A stretch of 64,000 nt of DNA. Origin: Candidatus Baldrarchaeota archaeon. GTDB taxonomy: Archaea > Asgardarchaeota > Baldrarchaeia > Baldrarchaeales > DXJG01. The notes beneath the pieces were generated by a model. That model was not told the DNA's origin and ran no database searches. It saw nothing but the letters and a program-made list of their open reading frames with translations. How positions within the stretch are numbered: position 1 is the first letter of the stretch; each line of letters starts with the position of its first letter. The position numbers were made by a program, and so were the translations under genes. The stretch is taken from the NCBI GenBank assembly GCA_019056805.1, contig DXJG01000009.1, positions 1 to 64,000 on the forward strand, read 5' to 3'. Of the stretch, positions 37,935 through 50,377 are shown in pieces.

Positions 37935-38504
37935 TTGAAGGAAAAAGAAGTTGAAGTAGTACCTAAATTTAAGATATGGCTAGAATATAAAGGAAAAACT
38001 ATTCTAGGTAAGGGAGGCGCCAAGCTTCTTCAAACTATAAAAGACAAAGGATCATTATCATCAGCAATTAAGGAACTCTCAATTTCCTACAGATATGCAT
38101 GGGGGTATCTAAAGAAAATAGAAGAAAGAATAGGTGTACAAATAGTTAAGAGCTTCAAGGGAGGAGCAAAGGGAGGGGGAGGAATGAAATTAACAGAAGC
38201 CGGTGAATCATTACTGAGGAAATATAAGCGGTTTGAAGAATTCTTAGAATTTACGCTACAAAACCCTGAGTTATGGGAGGCTTACGGATTAAGAATTAAG
38301 GATAAAAATAGAATAAGGGGAAAAGTTATTGAAATCACTGAAGAAGACGAAGCTGCAATAGTTAAAATTAAAGTTAACATCCCTGTTACAATCGTCTCAA
38401 TAATTACAACAGAAGCGGTTGAAGAATTAGATCTTAACAAAGGGGATCAAGTTAAGGCAATAATTAAAGCAACCGAAGTAATGGTTGATAAAAAGGATGG
38501 TTAA
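37935..38504 (+). CDS. ModE-like molybdate/tungstate-responsive regulator
   Basis: An N-terminal LysR/ModE winged helix (LLQTIKDKGSLSSAIKEL, SYRYAWGYLKKIE, then GGGGMKLTEAGE) is followed by one Mop/TOBE domain (residues about 120-187, with RIRGKVIEI). Bacterial ModE has two Mop domains; this has one, and a separate Mop gene follows directly. TTG 37935 is the start, behind GGTG. It is divergent from tupABC and is the obvious candidate to bind the palindrome. Confidence 0.88.
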   Translation: MKEKEVEVVPKFKIWLEYKGKTILGKGGAKLLQTIKDKGSLSSAIKELSISYRYAWGYLKKIEERIGVQIVKSFKGGAKGGGGMKLTEAGESLLRKYKRFEEFLEFTLQNPELWEAYGLRIKDKNRIRGKVIEITEEDEAAIVKIKVNIPVTIVSIITTEAVEELDLNKGDQVKAIIKATEVMVDKKDG

Positions 38505-38508
38505 TAAA

Positions 38509-38712
38509 ATGATAAGCGCTAGAAACAAAATTGAAGGAAAAGTTGTTGAAATTAAAAAAGGTAAACTCTTAGCAAAAGTTAAAATCCAAGTGACCATACC
38601 ATTCACAATAACCGCTGTAATCGTCCGTGAAGCAATTAAAGAATTAAATATTAAAAAGGGAGACACCGTAGAAGCTGTTATAAAAGCGACAGAAGTCATA
38701 ATTGAGAAATAA
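38509..38712 (+). CDS. Molbindin-like single Mop-domain protein
   Basis: A 67-residue Mop/TOBE protein (ISARNKIEGKVVEIKKG, then EAIKELNIKKGDTVEAVIKA) similar in sequence to the tail of the ModE-like protein just upstream. Oligomeric Mop proteins bind molybdate or tungstate between subunits, so this may store oxyanion or complete the regulator's binding site. ATG 38509 starts 5 bp after the upstream stop, behind GGATGG. Internal duplication of the Mop domain is likely. Confidence 0.88.
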   Translation: MISARNKIEGKVVEIKKGKLLAKVKIQVTIPFTITAVIVREAIKELNIKKGDTVEAVIKATEVIIEK

Positions 38713-38728
38713 AGTAAATTACCAAACA

Positions 38729-40099
38729 TTAATTCGATATTAAAAAGCCAGCTGAAACTGGGTCATGTGGCTTCATGAATTCTCTTAAAACTATAGTTGC
38801 ATATCCTCCTTTTGGAACTGAGAAACACATAAGAGTTTTAAGCATGCTGGGACTCAATTCATCTCTCATTATTTCTGGTACTTCAAAATTTCTGATCTTT
38901 AGAAGAACTGCTCTATATGTACCTTTTACACTTAACTCCGGCATGGACTTGATGTAAAAATCTTCAAGTCTTACCTCTTCCTCCTCTAATATGTCTTTAA
39001 TAATGTCACCTGTTACTCCACGTGGAATTTTCACCTTATAACCTATTAAAGGCAATGCCACAACAAATTTTCCTTCTTTTACTTTTTCTCGTAATTCTTT
39101 AAGGTTATAGCTAGTTGCCTCACATGGTTCATTAGCTGGAAGACCGCTTTCATCAATCTCCAATACAAAATCTCCCTCAAAAACTTCATTTAAAGTCTTA
39201 GTCTTCATTTTATAGCTAACAAGCTTATTAAAAATATAGGAAGTGTAAGAATGTGTAAACATGATTCTTAATTGTTTAGGTATGAGACGTAAAGCAGAAA
39301 TATATCCTCTTGGATGTCTTGATAGATGTTCTAACATTCTTTTCTCATACCATAAATAACTAGGAAACATTTTTGCTGCATCTTTAAAATTCATGTTTTC
39401 CTTTAATTTCTGTCTCGCTTCTCTCGTGTGCTCATCTTCATATGGCGATGTTTCCGTTAAAAACCTAATAACAGCCTCTTTAAACAATCCTTTTACTATA
39501 CATTTTCCAATGATATGATTTGTTGGTCTTCTAGTCCCAAAACGTTGAAACCCAAAGAAATTTGGAATACCACCTAATTCGTTAACTTCGTCCAAAATTC
39601 TCGATATTCGACGCTCTACTTCGTTTTTTTCAAGATTTATTTTTCGTATTGTGATCTGAAAATGATTGCCCCAAAGGTTTCCGGTGTAAACTTTTTCATC
39701 AGAATACCAACATCCTCGTATATATAAACCGTTAATTCTAATTTTACGTAAATCTTCTGGTTTTATTCCCCATACACTTACACGTTGTATTGTTATTGCT
39801 TGTTTATCTTTAATACCGGCAAAAGAGAAATTTTCAGGATTCACGTTTAAATGTTCAGCTAGCGTCTCAAATGCTCTGAAAGTATCCCAACCATGTTTCT
39901 CTAACAAAAAAACCACATATCTAGATCTTTTTCCAATTTTAAAACCGTAGTCCCTACCTACCTCTAATATTTTTCCTTCAGGAGTGATTTCTTCAACGAC
40001 AAAATCTTCTATTTTTTCCCTAATTTTTCCACCAATACCTTCCGTTTTAGACAAATAACCACTAATCCCAATAAATTCCTCTAATTTATTTTTCTTCAC
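38729..40099 (-). CDS. truD: tRNA pseudouridine synthase TruD family
   Basis: Makes pseudouridine (position 13 or a related site) in tRNA. The catalytic Asp is in FAGIKDKQAITIQ, and GNHFQITIRKI and FFGFQRFGTRRPTNH are other family blocks. Length about 456 is usual for archaeal members with the TRUD insertion. GTG 40099 is preferred since AGGTGA is 5 nt upstream; GTG 40108 would overlap pth2. It lies 9 bp downstream of pth2 and is probably co-transcribed. Confidence 0.93.
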   Translation of the reverse strand: MKKNKLEEFIGISGYLSKTEGIGGKIREKIEDFVVEEITPEGKILEVGRDYGFKIGKRSRYVVFLLEKHGWDTFRAFETLAEHLNVNPENFSFAGIKDKQAITIQRVSVWGIKPEDLRKIRINGLYIRGCWYSDEKVYTGNLWGNHFQITIRKINLEKNEVERRISRILDEVNELGGIPNFFGFQRFGTRRPTNHIIGKCIVKGLFKEAVIRFLTETSPYEDEHTREARQKLKENMNFKDAAKMFPSYLWYEKRMLEHLSRHPRGYISALRLIPKQLRIMFTHSYTSYIFNKLVSYKMKTKTLNEVFEGDFVLEIDESGLPANEPCEATSYNLKELREKVKEGKFVVALPLIGYKVKIPRGVTGDIIKDILEEEEVRLEDFYIKSMPELSVKGTYRAVLLKIRNFEVPEIMRDELSPSMLKTLMCFSVPKGGYATIVLREFMKPHDPVSAGFLISN

Positions 40100-40108
40100 A
40101 AAAGTCAC

Positions 40109-40483
40109 CTATAACAAAGGAAGAGTTCCTGTTATTTTATCAACAAGTTTTTCAGGAGCAGGACCAATACCAAGAGTAGTTATGGTGCCTGGAGGAATTT
40201 CCGTTAACCCGCAATCCCTAATTAAGGCATGAGGTAAATCAAGTTTCTCTGCCATATTTTTTAATTCTAATAATTCTTCTAGTGTTTCAACTTTCACGGC
40301 CACTTTCTTCTGTCCTTCTTTCATCCATTTTTCCCACCAGTCTCTATATTTATTTCTAGCTATTTCTGCAGCTGTAACTGAGGCATGCGCTACCTGTACT
40401 GCCAATTTTCCTTTACTTAGTTTAAGATCTGTTCTAACCACAATAACCTGCTTATATTCGTAGGTACTCACTTTTAACACCAT
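40109..40483 (-). CDS. pth2: Peptidyl-tRNA hydrolase, archaeal/eukaryal type
   Basis: Releases peptides from prematurely dropped peptidyl-tRNA. KQVIVVRTDLKLSKGKLAVQ is the conserved start, followed by QVAHASVTAA, with GLTEIPPGTITTLGIGPAP in the C-terminal half. Length 124 is normal. It precedes truD with the truD RBS over its stop, giving a tRNA-maintenance pair. Confidence 0.95.
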   Translation of the reverse strand: MVLKVSTYEYKQVIVVRTDLKLSKGKLAVQVAHASVTAAEIARNKYRDWWEKWMKEGQKKVAVKVETLEELLELKNMAEKLDLPHALIRDCGLTEIPPGTITTLGIGPAPEKLVDKITGTLPLL

Positions 40484-40618
40484 ATTAATGTTGAATGTCT
40501 CTAATTTAGCGTTAAAGAGATTAATAGTTTAATTTGTTGTTCTCATCTAAGAAATCGTATATTTGATAGTGTTTCCAAATCCAATCAAAAACAACTGTGT
40601 AACTTTACAGTCTTGGTG

Positions 40619-40885
40619 TTAATCTTCTTCGGCTACTAGGAACTGTTTCTCTGGAGTTATTATTTCAATTTTTCGTTTGGTTTTTGTTATTTGCGAAACA
40701 TGGATGAGTCCTTCTATCTCCAATTGAAGTAAAGCTTTGTTTAGCTCTGTTGGAGATAAATTTTTTACATATTTTTGTAACTGTCTTTCTAGGTCGCTAT
40801 CTAGTAGTACTTGATGCTTTTTAACTATTTGTAGAATTAAAACTTTTATTGGAGTTAAATTCCATATTTGTGGTCTTGCTGGCAT
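40619..40885 (-). CDS. Small winged-helix-like protein downstream of VAT
   Basis: An 88-residue protein, MPARPQIWNLTPIKVLILQI at the start, with the look of a winged helix (LSPTELNKALLQLEIEGLIHV) and an acidic end. Similar small proteins lie beside CDC48 genes in archaea, from memory. It starts at ATG 40885, 14 bp after the VAT stop, behind GGGGGTG, so it should be co-expressed. Whether it binds DNA or acts as a VAT adaptor is unknown. Confidence 0.7.
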   Translation of the reverse strand: MPARPQIWNLTPIKVLILQIVKKHQVLLDSDLERQLQKYVKNLSPTELNKALLQLEIEGLIHVSQITKTKRKIEIITPEKQFLVAEED

Positions 40886-40898
40886 TTTTACACCCCCT

Positions 40899-43115
<2,217 letters not shown>

Positions 43116-43265
43116 CTAGCATATTCTAGTTTAAATGATAAAATCTATGCTTAAATTCTAATCCCCTTTTATAAGGATTTCTTTTACAAAGATTTCCAAG
43201 CCAAACAAAGGGAAGTTGACGTGAAAATAAGTCATAACTTAAGATTTAAGATCACATACGTGCAG

Positions 43266-43532
43266 TTAGATTCTAGTTGCATGTTCTATCTCTACTTGCC
43301 CAACACCTTTAACATTCTTAATAATTTCTTCCAGTATATCGGTTCCACCTTCAGCATCTGGCACAACTACTGCTATTTTTAAAGCTTTCAAACCGAATGC
43401 TATTGGTTCTTCTTTGCTATCTTTTAATTCAGCATTTTCAGGCAATTTACCTTTAATGTCTTCAAGAAGCTGTTTTAAATCCACTTCTATAGTTTCAGGC
43501 AATACCTTAATAATAGTTAAAACTTTTCCCAT
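43266..43532 (-). CDS. Elongation factor 1-beta
   Basis: Guanine-nucleotide exchange factor of aEF1A. The 88-residue protein shows VLTIIKVLPETIEVDLKQLL and EEPIAFGLKALKIAVVVPDA, ending VKGVGQVEIEHATRI. ATG 43532 has GGAGGG upstream. It forms a short operon with the zinc-ribbon gene upstream, an arrangement common in archaea. Confidence 0.95.
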   Translation of the reverse strand: MGKVLTIIKVLPETIEVDLKQLLEDIKGKLPENAELKDSKEEPIAFGLKALKIAVVVPDAEGGTDILEEIIKNVKGVGQVEIEHATRI

Positions 43533-43543
43533 TCTATTCCCTC

Positions 43544-43717
43544 CTATGGTCCTTCAAAACCGCACTTCGGACATTTATATATACGGGAAAATTTTCTACA
43601 CCTCTCGCATCTCCAAATAATAACTTCACCACAATTTGGACAAGAAAATCTTACTGCTGCTTCGCCAGGTGCAATAATTTTCCCACATGATGAACATATT
43701 GGTGGTTCAAGACTCAA
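43544..43717 (-). CDS. Zinc-ribbon protein linked to aEF1B
   Basis: A 57-residue protein with four CxxC knuckles (CSSC, CPNC, CERC, CPKCG), as in the small archaeal double-zinc-ribbon family beside the aEF1B gene. A role in translation is inferred from location only. TTG 43717 is chosen, GGGGTGG being 5 nt upstream. Its stop lies 11 bp before the aEF1B start. Confidence 0.85.
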   Translation of the reverse strand: MSLEPPICSSCGKIIAPGEAAVRFSCPNCGEVIIWRCERCRKFSRIYKCPKCGFEGP

Positions 43718-43930
43718 CAATGCCACCCCGTTCAATCTTTCCACTTAACATTTCATAAACCTACATAGGAAATGAATGTATGGAATATAAAATCCATGGT
43801 AGATTGTCCGAAGCGTTGTCGCGGGATGATTTAACGCTAGACTTATACCTCATCTCAAGTACCTTATTTAAACGTATTGCTTACAAACTTCTTTCAATTA
43901 TTCTCAAATCTTTCTTTTCCAAAAGTAAAA

Positions 43931-45139
43931 TTACAAAAACTGCGAAAGCGAAGTTAGAAAAATAATTGACAACGCCTTAAAATTGGTCAAAGACTTAAGT
44001 ATAGTCTTAAACTGAAAGTCCATATCTCCAAATCTAGCAATGTCTTCATTAAAATCATAACGAGATATGTATAGAAATAGTTTATCCAGAGTTTTATCCG
44101 GTAAAATGTTCAAAAATTTTCTTAAGAGCTTCATAGACTTGAATTCTTTATCAAAAAGTTTACGCCAAGTTTTTTCATAAGTGCTCAATACATCTACAGG
44201 TAATTTTTCTCTCACAAATTTTCCAGCAACTTTTCCAGCAATAGCAGAGCAAAGAGAACCCAAAATAATTCCACCACCCGTTGTAGGCTTAACTTGTCCA
44301 GCTACGTCGCCAACAAGCAAAATACGAGAACGCCACGTCCTTGAAATAGGTCCCCCAGTGATAACAGTTCCACCAATAATCCTGGCAATTTTCCCCCTTC
44401 CTAAACGATTTGATACCAATTCATGTCTCTTTATAAATCTCTTAAGCAAATCTAATGGTCTATTCTTAGCAGCAAGACCTACACGAGCAGAATTATCTGA
44501 GGTCGGAATCACCCAAGCAAAAAATCCAGGAGCAATTTTTCGACCAAAATATAATTCCACAAAATCTACATCAACATCCACATTTATCATTTCAAACTGC
44601 ACTGCTGGTAACAAAGCCTGTGGTGTGCTAAACCCAAGTTTGCGAGAAATAGTTGACCTAACACCCTCAGCATCAATTAAAACTTTTGCAGCAATGTCGC
44701 GTTTTTTATCTTCTTCAACTAATTTTACAAAAACCTTTTTCTTTCCAACAGAAACCGAGTCCACTTTGCAACCCAACTTAATTTTAACACCCTTTCTTTC
44801 TGCATTCAATGCCAAAAACTGATCAAAAAGAACCCTATCTAAAACATACGCTTGTTCTTTTTCTCTTTCAACTACAAAACTATGTCCAGAGGGAGAAAAG
44901 AAAATAGCGCCCCTAACCCTATTTAACACAACATTGGAAGGAGGATGAAATCCAAGTTTCTTAAATCCTTTTACACTAACAAGACCTGCGCAATGTGTAG
45001 GCAAACCTATTGTTTTATGTTCTTCAAAAACAAAAACTTCTACATCCTGTGTAACAGCTTTTATGGCAGATGTTAAGCCAGATGGACCAGCACCAATGAT
45101 AGCAACATCGACTTCTTCATCGGAAGTTACATTTGACAT
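43931..45139 (-). CDS. Geranylgeranyl reductase-family FAD enzyme
   Basis: Flavoprotein that saturates the isoprenoid chains of archaeal lipids, or a related isoprenoid. The FAD motif VDVAIIGAGPSGLTSAIKA begins the protein, with PTHCAGLVSVKGF next. RIGLAAKN-like RVGLAAKNRP and RILLVGDVAGQVKPTTGGGI lie further on. Length 402 is normal. Whether it acts on the archaeol precursor or on another isoprenoid cannot be told. ATG 45139 is used. Confidence 0.9.
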   Translation of the reverse strand: MSNVTSDEEVDVAIIGAGPSGLTSAIKAVTQDVEVFVFEEHKTIGLPTHCAGLVSVKGFKKLGFHPPSNVVLNRVRGAIFFSPSGHSFVVEREKEQAYVLDRVLFDQFLALNAERKGVKIKLGCKVDSVSVGKKKVFVKLVEEDKKRDIAAKVLIDAEGVRSTISRKLGFSTPQALLPAVQFEMINVDVDVDFVELYFGRKIAPGFFAWVIPTSDNSARVGLAAKNRPLDLLKRFIKRHELVSNRLGRGKIARIIGGTVITGGPISRTWRSRILLVGDVAGQVKPTTGGGIILGSLCSAIAGKVAGKFVREKLPVDVLSTYEKTWRKLFDKEFKSMKLLRKFLNILPDKTLDKLFLYISRYDFNEDIARFGDMDFQFKTILKSLTNFKALSIIFLTSLSQFL

Positions 45140-45472
45140 ATTATTATCCCCAGACTTAATTTAAACGCCAACGACAAAATGTTCTCTATTCTCATAATTC
45201 CACCTAAAGTTTTAAGTCTTATTTCGTAAATTAACGTATCATAACTTCCGTAATTTTTTCATTATTTACATTTTCCTCCGAAATACAAACGTCATTCTCT
45301 GTTCTTCCATTAAAATTAACAATATTATTAATTATAGTGATATGCGAAAAAGTATTAAGAAATGTTGAGAAATATTTGAATTCAAGCTCAAAATCCTATT
45401 TGGGTTTTCATAAACCCTGAAAAATAAACCAAGATACTCAAATAAGAGTTAAAATACGGAGGTAACATTCCT
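45140..45472. other. Intergenic region upstream of the ferredoxin-type pair
   Basis: This 330-bp gap separates divergent genes. GGGTTT-TCAT-AAACCC at 45402-45417 is a perfect 6-bp hairpin or inverted repeat about 55 bp before the iron-sulfur gene, and TTGAATTCAA near 45377 is a short palindrome. Either could be an operator. No gene or RNA is recognised. Confidence 0.4.
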
Positions 45473-46300
45473 TTGTGTGATATATGTGAGAAACATAGTA
45501 AAAATTCAGTTAAATGGTATCTTAATGCTGAAAACTACGATGATGATCTAGTGTGGAAAGACAAAGCAAGATATAAAGTTACAATAGATGTTACGGGTTA
45601 TAACCTTGAATATTATATTTTTAGTACAACGAAGAAAGCTAAATTTGTTCATAAACTTCCAGAGCCATTTAAATCAATTCTTATAGCCATAGCGAATCGA
45701 AAAGCCTATAAGCTTCATGCAGGACAAGTCGTTCCTTTAGAAGATGCATTAAAAATAGTCGATCTTGCACATAATCATATAGTTATACCGTGCTACTGTA
45801 GACGATTACTCGGAGGAAAAGAAGAATTGTCATGTCTAAATTTTGGGGTAGTTCGAGATCTATGGCCAAAATATAAACCAGATGATCAAGTACTTGAATT
45901 AACAAGAAATGAAACCAAGAAAATGCTTCGCGAATGGGATCAAAAAGGATACATACATGCCGTTTTCTGGACCAAAACACCATACGTTATGGCTATATGT
46001 AACTGTGAGAAAAAGTACTGTACAGCCATGAAGAATAGGCTTCTTTTTAACATTAGAAATTCCTTCAAAAAGTCTCACTATGTTGCAAGGGTAAATGAGG
46101 AATTCTGTGACGGATGTGGTGGCAAACCAAAATGCATTTCCAAATGTCAGTTTAATGCCATAAGATATACAGCTAAGAAAAACGTAGTTACAATAGACGT
46201 TGAAAAATGTTTTGGCTGTGGTTTATGTCGAGAAGCATGTGATAGAAACGCCATAACCCTCGTTAATCGTGAAGGAATAGAAATTAAAGCAATGTGGTGA
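45473..46300 (+). CDS. Cysteine-rich iron-sulfur protein with C-terminal 2[4Fe-4S] domain
   Basis: A 275-residue protein. The N-terminus has CDIC, the centre CYCR and CNCEKKYC, and the C-terminal part a ferredoxin domain (CDGCGGKPKCISKC, CFGCGLCREACDRNAI). Similar proteins occur in anaerobic archaea as presumed electron-transfer or corrinoid-reducing components; I cannot name this one. TTG 45473 is the start, with GGAGG 10 nt upstream. It is co-transcribed with a small ferredoxin gene. The internal cysteines may hold a further cluster. Confidence 0.75.
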   Translation: MCDICEKHSKNSVKWYLNAENYDDDLVWKDKARYKVTIDVTGYNLEYYIFSTTKKAKFVHKLPEPFKSILIAIANRKAYKLHAGQVVPLEDALKIVDLAHNHIVIPCYCRRLLGGKEELSCLNFGVVRDLWPKYKPDDQVLELTRNETKKMLREWDQKGYIHAVFWTKTPYVMAICNCEKKYCTAMKNRLLFNIRNSFKKSHYVARVNEEFCDGCGGKPKCISKCQFNAIRYTAKKNVVTIDVEKCFGCGLCREACDRNAITLVNREGIEIKAMW

Positions 46301-46302
46301 AA

Positions 46303-46533
46303 ATGGCAAAAATTAAAATTAACTATAAAAAGTGTACAAACCCCGAAGAATGCCTAAAATGTTTAAATGTTTGTCCAACAGGAGTATTCATGAAAGCTCC
46401 GGTATCAAAGCCTAAATCTCCCTCAACAAAACCAAAAGCATATAAAATAGTACCCATTTACAACGAACTCTGCAATACATGTAAGCTATGTGTTAACATT
46501 TGCCCCCTAAAAGCAATTACTATTAAAATGTAA
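46303..46533 (+). CDS. Small 2[4Fe-4S] ferredoxin-like protein
   Basis: A 76-residue ferredoxin with clusters CTNPEECLKCLNVCP and CNTCKLCVNICP. The first has a longer spacing between its first two cysteines. A Pro/Lys/Ser linker separates the halves. ATG 46303 begins 2 bp after the upstream stop, so it is coupled to the larger iron-sulfur protein. The partner reductase is not in the window. Confidence 0.88.
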   Translation: MAKIKINYKKCTNPEECLKCLNVCPTGVFMKAPVSKPKSPSTKPKAYKIVPIYNELCNTCKLCVNICPLKAITIKM

Positions 46534-46557
46534 AGATACGTTGTTAAAGTAATTGGA

Positions 46558-47595
46558 TCATCTTTTAAACCACATGTCTAGGCTAGTTCTAGTCTTTGCT
46601 TCTCTCATTGCTTTGTCAAGCTTTTCAGCTGCTTTTCTAACCCTTGATTCTGAAAAATCATGTTCACCACATAGAAAGTTTACTATACCTTCTATGTCGG
46701 GTTGACGCCATTTAACTTCATAATTATCAGTAACCTCTGGATTTAAGAAAATTTTTTTAATTTCAAGCGGATCTACAGGGAATTTCGCTTCAGGAATATG
46801 TTTTAACGCTTTTTCAAGAGATCCGTATTGTTTAATAAGCGATAGGGCTTTTTTAGGTCCAATACCTTTTATTCCTTCAGGATTATAATCTGTACCAACT
46901 AAAATCGCTATATCAATTAACTGCTCTCTAGTAATACCTAAATCACTTAAAACCTCATCTAATACTATAAGCTCAGGTTTAACCTCAACATAAACATTCT
47001 TACGCGGCAATTTACGTCTACCAGTAATAGAAATATTTCTAACCAATCTAGGAGCACCAAACAACAAACTATCATAATCCTGTGATCCGCAAGCAAATAC
47101 ATTTCCCTTTTTCGCCATATAAGCAGCCTGAGCCTCACCTTCACTAGGAGATTGAACATAAGGAATACCCATCAAATCTAAAAGTTTCTTAGCTTGGTTA
47201 ACCATTTCCTCGGTTAAAACCGAAGTTGCCTGAGCATACATTCTAGCTGCTTCTAAATCTCCTTTCGCTAAAGCTTCTTCATATTTTTTTACTGCCTCCT
47301 CCTTCATTGCTTTTCTTCTTTCAATTTCCATAGCTTTTAATTCAGGAGGCTTTCCATCAAAAACATAAACAGGCTTTATACCATTTTCCACGAGATTAAC
47401 AGTCCTATACAATAATCCACTAAGATGACTAGTAACCCTACCCTGACTATCCTTAAGTGGCGTTCCATCTGGTTGACGAATTATTGCCAAAAACTGGTAC
47501 AAAGCATTATAAGCATCAATAGATATCGCCTTTCCTTTTAAATCCATCAACGTAATTTCTTTCGCTTTTATTATTCCCCTCAAATTTACTCCCAA
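46558..47595 (-). CDS. fen: Flap endonuclease FEN1
   Basis: Removes 5' flaps at Okazaki-fragment junctions. The N ([26 protein letters not shown]) and I ([33 protein letters not shown]) regions with their acidic clusters are complete. The C-terminal tail ends SLDMWFKR, a PCNA-binding box whose usual Gln is Arg. Length 345 is normal. TTG 47595 is the start behind GGAGGTG. Confidence 0.95.
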   Translation of the reverse strand: MGVNLRGIIKAKEITLMDLKGKAISIDAYNALYQFLAIIRQPDGTPLKDSQGRVTSHLSGLLYRTVNLVENGIKPVYVFDGKPPELKAMEIERRKAMKEEAVKKYEEALAKGDLEAARMYAQATSVLTEEMVNQAKKLLDLMGIPYVQSPSEGEAQAAYMAKKGNVFACGSQDYDSLLFGAPRLVRNISITGRRKLPRKNVYVEVKPELIVLDEVLSDLGITREQLIDIAILVGTDYNPEGIKGIGPKKALSLIKQYGSLEKALKHIPEAKFPVDPLEIKKIFLNPEVTDNYEVKWRQPDIEGIVNFLCGEHDFSESRVRKAAEKLDKAMREAKTRTSLDMWFKR

Positions 47596-48028
47596 ATCTT
47601 TTCACCTCCTCTATAAGGACCCTTAACGAAAATCTAATAAACCTCAAAGCAATCTTACTTTACACTTCACTTTACATGTCTTTTAACCAGTTTTTTTGAA
47701 ATTTCTTATCTCTGTTTCTTTTTGCTTTTTTAGACTATTTTTCTTTTTCGGTTAATTCCTTTACATACGTTTGTTAATATATAGTTGATTTCGAATTTAT
47801 TGTTATCTTCGTAACAAGAACAAACTCAATAATTACTAAATTTTTATTGTAAATTGGTTAAAACGAAATTTTACTACGTTTTCTTACCGATCTATTAGTA
47901 TAAATAAGTCCTATTGTCGGTCTGTTAAAATATTTTTTGATGCAATAAATATTTAGGATATACAGTCGCTTACTATTAAACAGAATCAGAAGGATATTAA
48001 ACGATTATAATGTTGAGTGGTGTGATTT
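47596..48028. other. Intergenic region between fen and pcm
   Basis: A 430-bp AT-rich, strongly pyrimidine-biased gap between divergent genes. It has T runs near 47690-47750 that could be terminator-like only on an RNA transcribed from pcm's side. TATA-like stretches occur near 47770 and 47960. No ORF with an RBS, no RNA gene and no repeat is recognised. Confidence 0.4.
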
Positions 48029-48752
<724 letters not shown>

Positions 48753-48808
48753 TTTAAGATTATTAGTTGTAAATCGTGAAACTCTGTAGTCTATAAAATT
48801 CTTGTTTA

Positions 48809-49882
48809 CTATTTACTTCTTAAAATATTAAAGTAGAAACAAATCTTTTTCAATGGACATATATCACATCTTGGCTTATTTTTACGACAATAATCTCTAC
48901 CAAAGAGATAACTTAACGTTTGAAACCATCCTGCAAGCTTTCCTAGTTCTAAAATTTTACTTCGAATACAACGACTAGACATTGGGCATAATGGAATTCT
49001 TAGTTTTCTCGAAACCATTTCTGTACAACCATACTTAGAACAAAGAGAACTTTGAGGTACCTTAAAATCATCTAATAAAAGAAGTCTCCTTGTCACATTT
49101 TTTAAATGTGTGTCTACTGGAACGATATCTGTATGAAAACTTGTATTTAATAGATAGGAATCCGCTGTCTTCGGCCCTATACCTTTTACTAAAGATATTA
49201 GCACCATTCTTGCTATTTGAGGCGGAATTTTCCTGGAGAGAAACTCAAAAGGATTTTCTATAGGATCTTTATTTTCTAAATATCTTTTAATAAAAATAGG
49301 TAGTTTCTCTAAGCTACTATGAAACATTAGCATTGATTTCAATGTTTTTACAAGGTCGAAAATTTGGTAACTTGTGCCGATTCCCAATAAATCCTTCTTA
49401 CTCGCATAAATTATGTTTAAGATATTATCACCATATTTTTTGAGAATCTTTTCCATCCAATGACGGACAAATGTTTCATAATCAGTCCTCTTCGAAAGAC
49501 AAACAGCAGCAAATATCTTATCCTGTTCAAATAAAGATACAGGAATCCTAACCCCGGGATATAGTTGTGATAATTTTTCTAAAAGCTCCTTGAATTCATT
49601 AGGAGCTTTATGAATGTCATATTCAAACGGAGCATGCCAAAGACCCGTTTCAGCGTGAACAAATTCCTCTATACTTTCTTTACTTATGGAAACTAATCCC
49701 GTAATAAAAACAGTGTCTTTTTTCTGTTTTATTGTTAAGTTTTTAAATAGATACGAATTTATTTTTCTCCAAGTATTTTTACCTACCTGCCTATAAGTTG
49801 AAGAAATAAAAGAAGGCTTAAATGTAAAATCAAGGTTATAACATTCCACCTCTAATGCGATCTTTATATTTTGCATCATCAT
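48809..49882 (-). CDS. HhH-GPD DNA glycosylase with 4Fe-4S cluster
   Basis: Base-excision glycosylase of the EndoIII/OGG superfamily. The helix-hairpin-helix (LVKGIGPKTADSYLL) carries a Lys where bifunctional enzymes have the catalytic Lys, and VPVDTHLKNVTRRL holds the catalytic Asp. A C-terminal cysteine set CRKNKPRCDICPLKKIC binds the cluster. About 120 N-terminal residues are poorly conserved. RBS GGAG precedes ATG 49882, with two more ATGs right after. Substrate (8-oxoG, 3-mA or thymine glycol) is not deduced. Confidence 0.85.
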   Translation of the reverse strand: MMMQNIKIALEVECYNLDFTFKPSFISSTYRQVGKNTWRKINSYLFKNLTIKQKKDTVFITGLVSISKESIEEFVHAETGLWHAPFEYDIHKAPNEFKELLEKLSQLYPGVRIPVSLFEQDKIFAAVCLSKRTDYETFVRHWMEKILKKYGDNILNIIYASKKDLLGIGTSYQIFDLVKTLKSMLMFHSSLEKLPIFIKRYLENKDPIENPFEFLSRKIPPQIARMVLISLVKGIGPKTADSYLLNTSFHTDIVPVDTHLKNVTRRLLLLDDFKVPQSSLCSKYGCTEMVSRKLRIPLCPMSSRCIRSKILELGKLAGWFQTLSYLFGRDYCRKNKPRCDICPLKKICFYFNILRSK

Positions 49883-49939
49883 GATTCTCCATGATAAATA
49901 CTAAATTCAAATTTGTAATTGATTTAATGGAGGTTTATC

Positions 49940-50377
49940 ATGTCTTTAAAGGTGACAGAGGTAATTAAAGCGTATGGTCACCCTAACATTCGTGCTACTC
50001 ATAAATCAACATTAGAAATAACAAAAGAAGAAAAATTAACACCTCGAGGAGACTGTATCATTGCTGTAAAAGCTAACAAAGGACTGTACGAGCTTAGCGG
50101 TGAATTCAAAAAAATAGCTAGAAAGGAAGGATCAAAAATAAAGTTAATCATCGAAGTTGAAGGATTAAAAGAAGAGATTACCGGATATGGAAGCCCAAAA
50201 CTTATTTTAAGCCACCCTACAGACATTGTCTGCCGAAAAAGTAATTATATTTGCAATAGAACTTTAATGATAAAAGCGAATAAAGCAGCAAGAGATCTCA
50301 ATAGAGAACTCATTGGGAAATTAAGAAACCCTAAAGTTTTGGTTAAAATTACCTTGATAGCCGAAGTTAGTGGATAA
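49940..50377 (+). CDS. DUF371-family protein
   Basis: A 145-residue protein of an archaeal conserved family, with YGHPNIRATHKSTLEITKE at the start, TPRGDCIIAV, and a late HPTDIVCRKSNYICNRTLMI. Function unknown. ATG 49940 has GGAGG 8 nt upstream. Its end overlaps the convergent trm5 gene by 11 bp. Confidence 0.9.
   Translation: MSLKVTEVIKAYGHPNIRATHKSTLEITKEEKLTPRGDCIIAVKANKGLYELSGEFKKIARKEGSKIKLIIEVEGLKEEITGYGSPKLILSHPTDIVCRKSNYICNRTLMIKANKAARDLNRELIGKLRNPKVLVKITLIAEVSG

Noticed and set aside
43780-43965. 61-codon plus-strand frame between the zinc-ribbon gene and the reductase
   Set aside because: No good RBS, it overlaps the end of the reductase gene, and its Lys/Leu-rich product resembles no family. 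Treated as chance.
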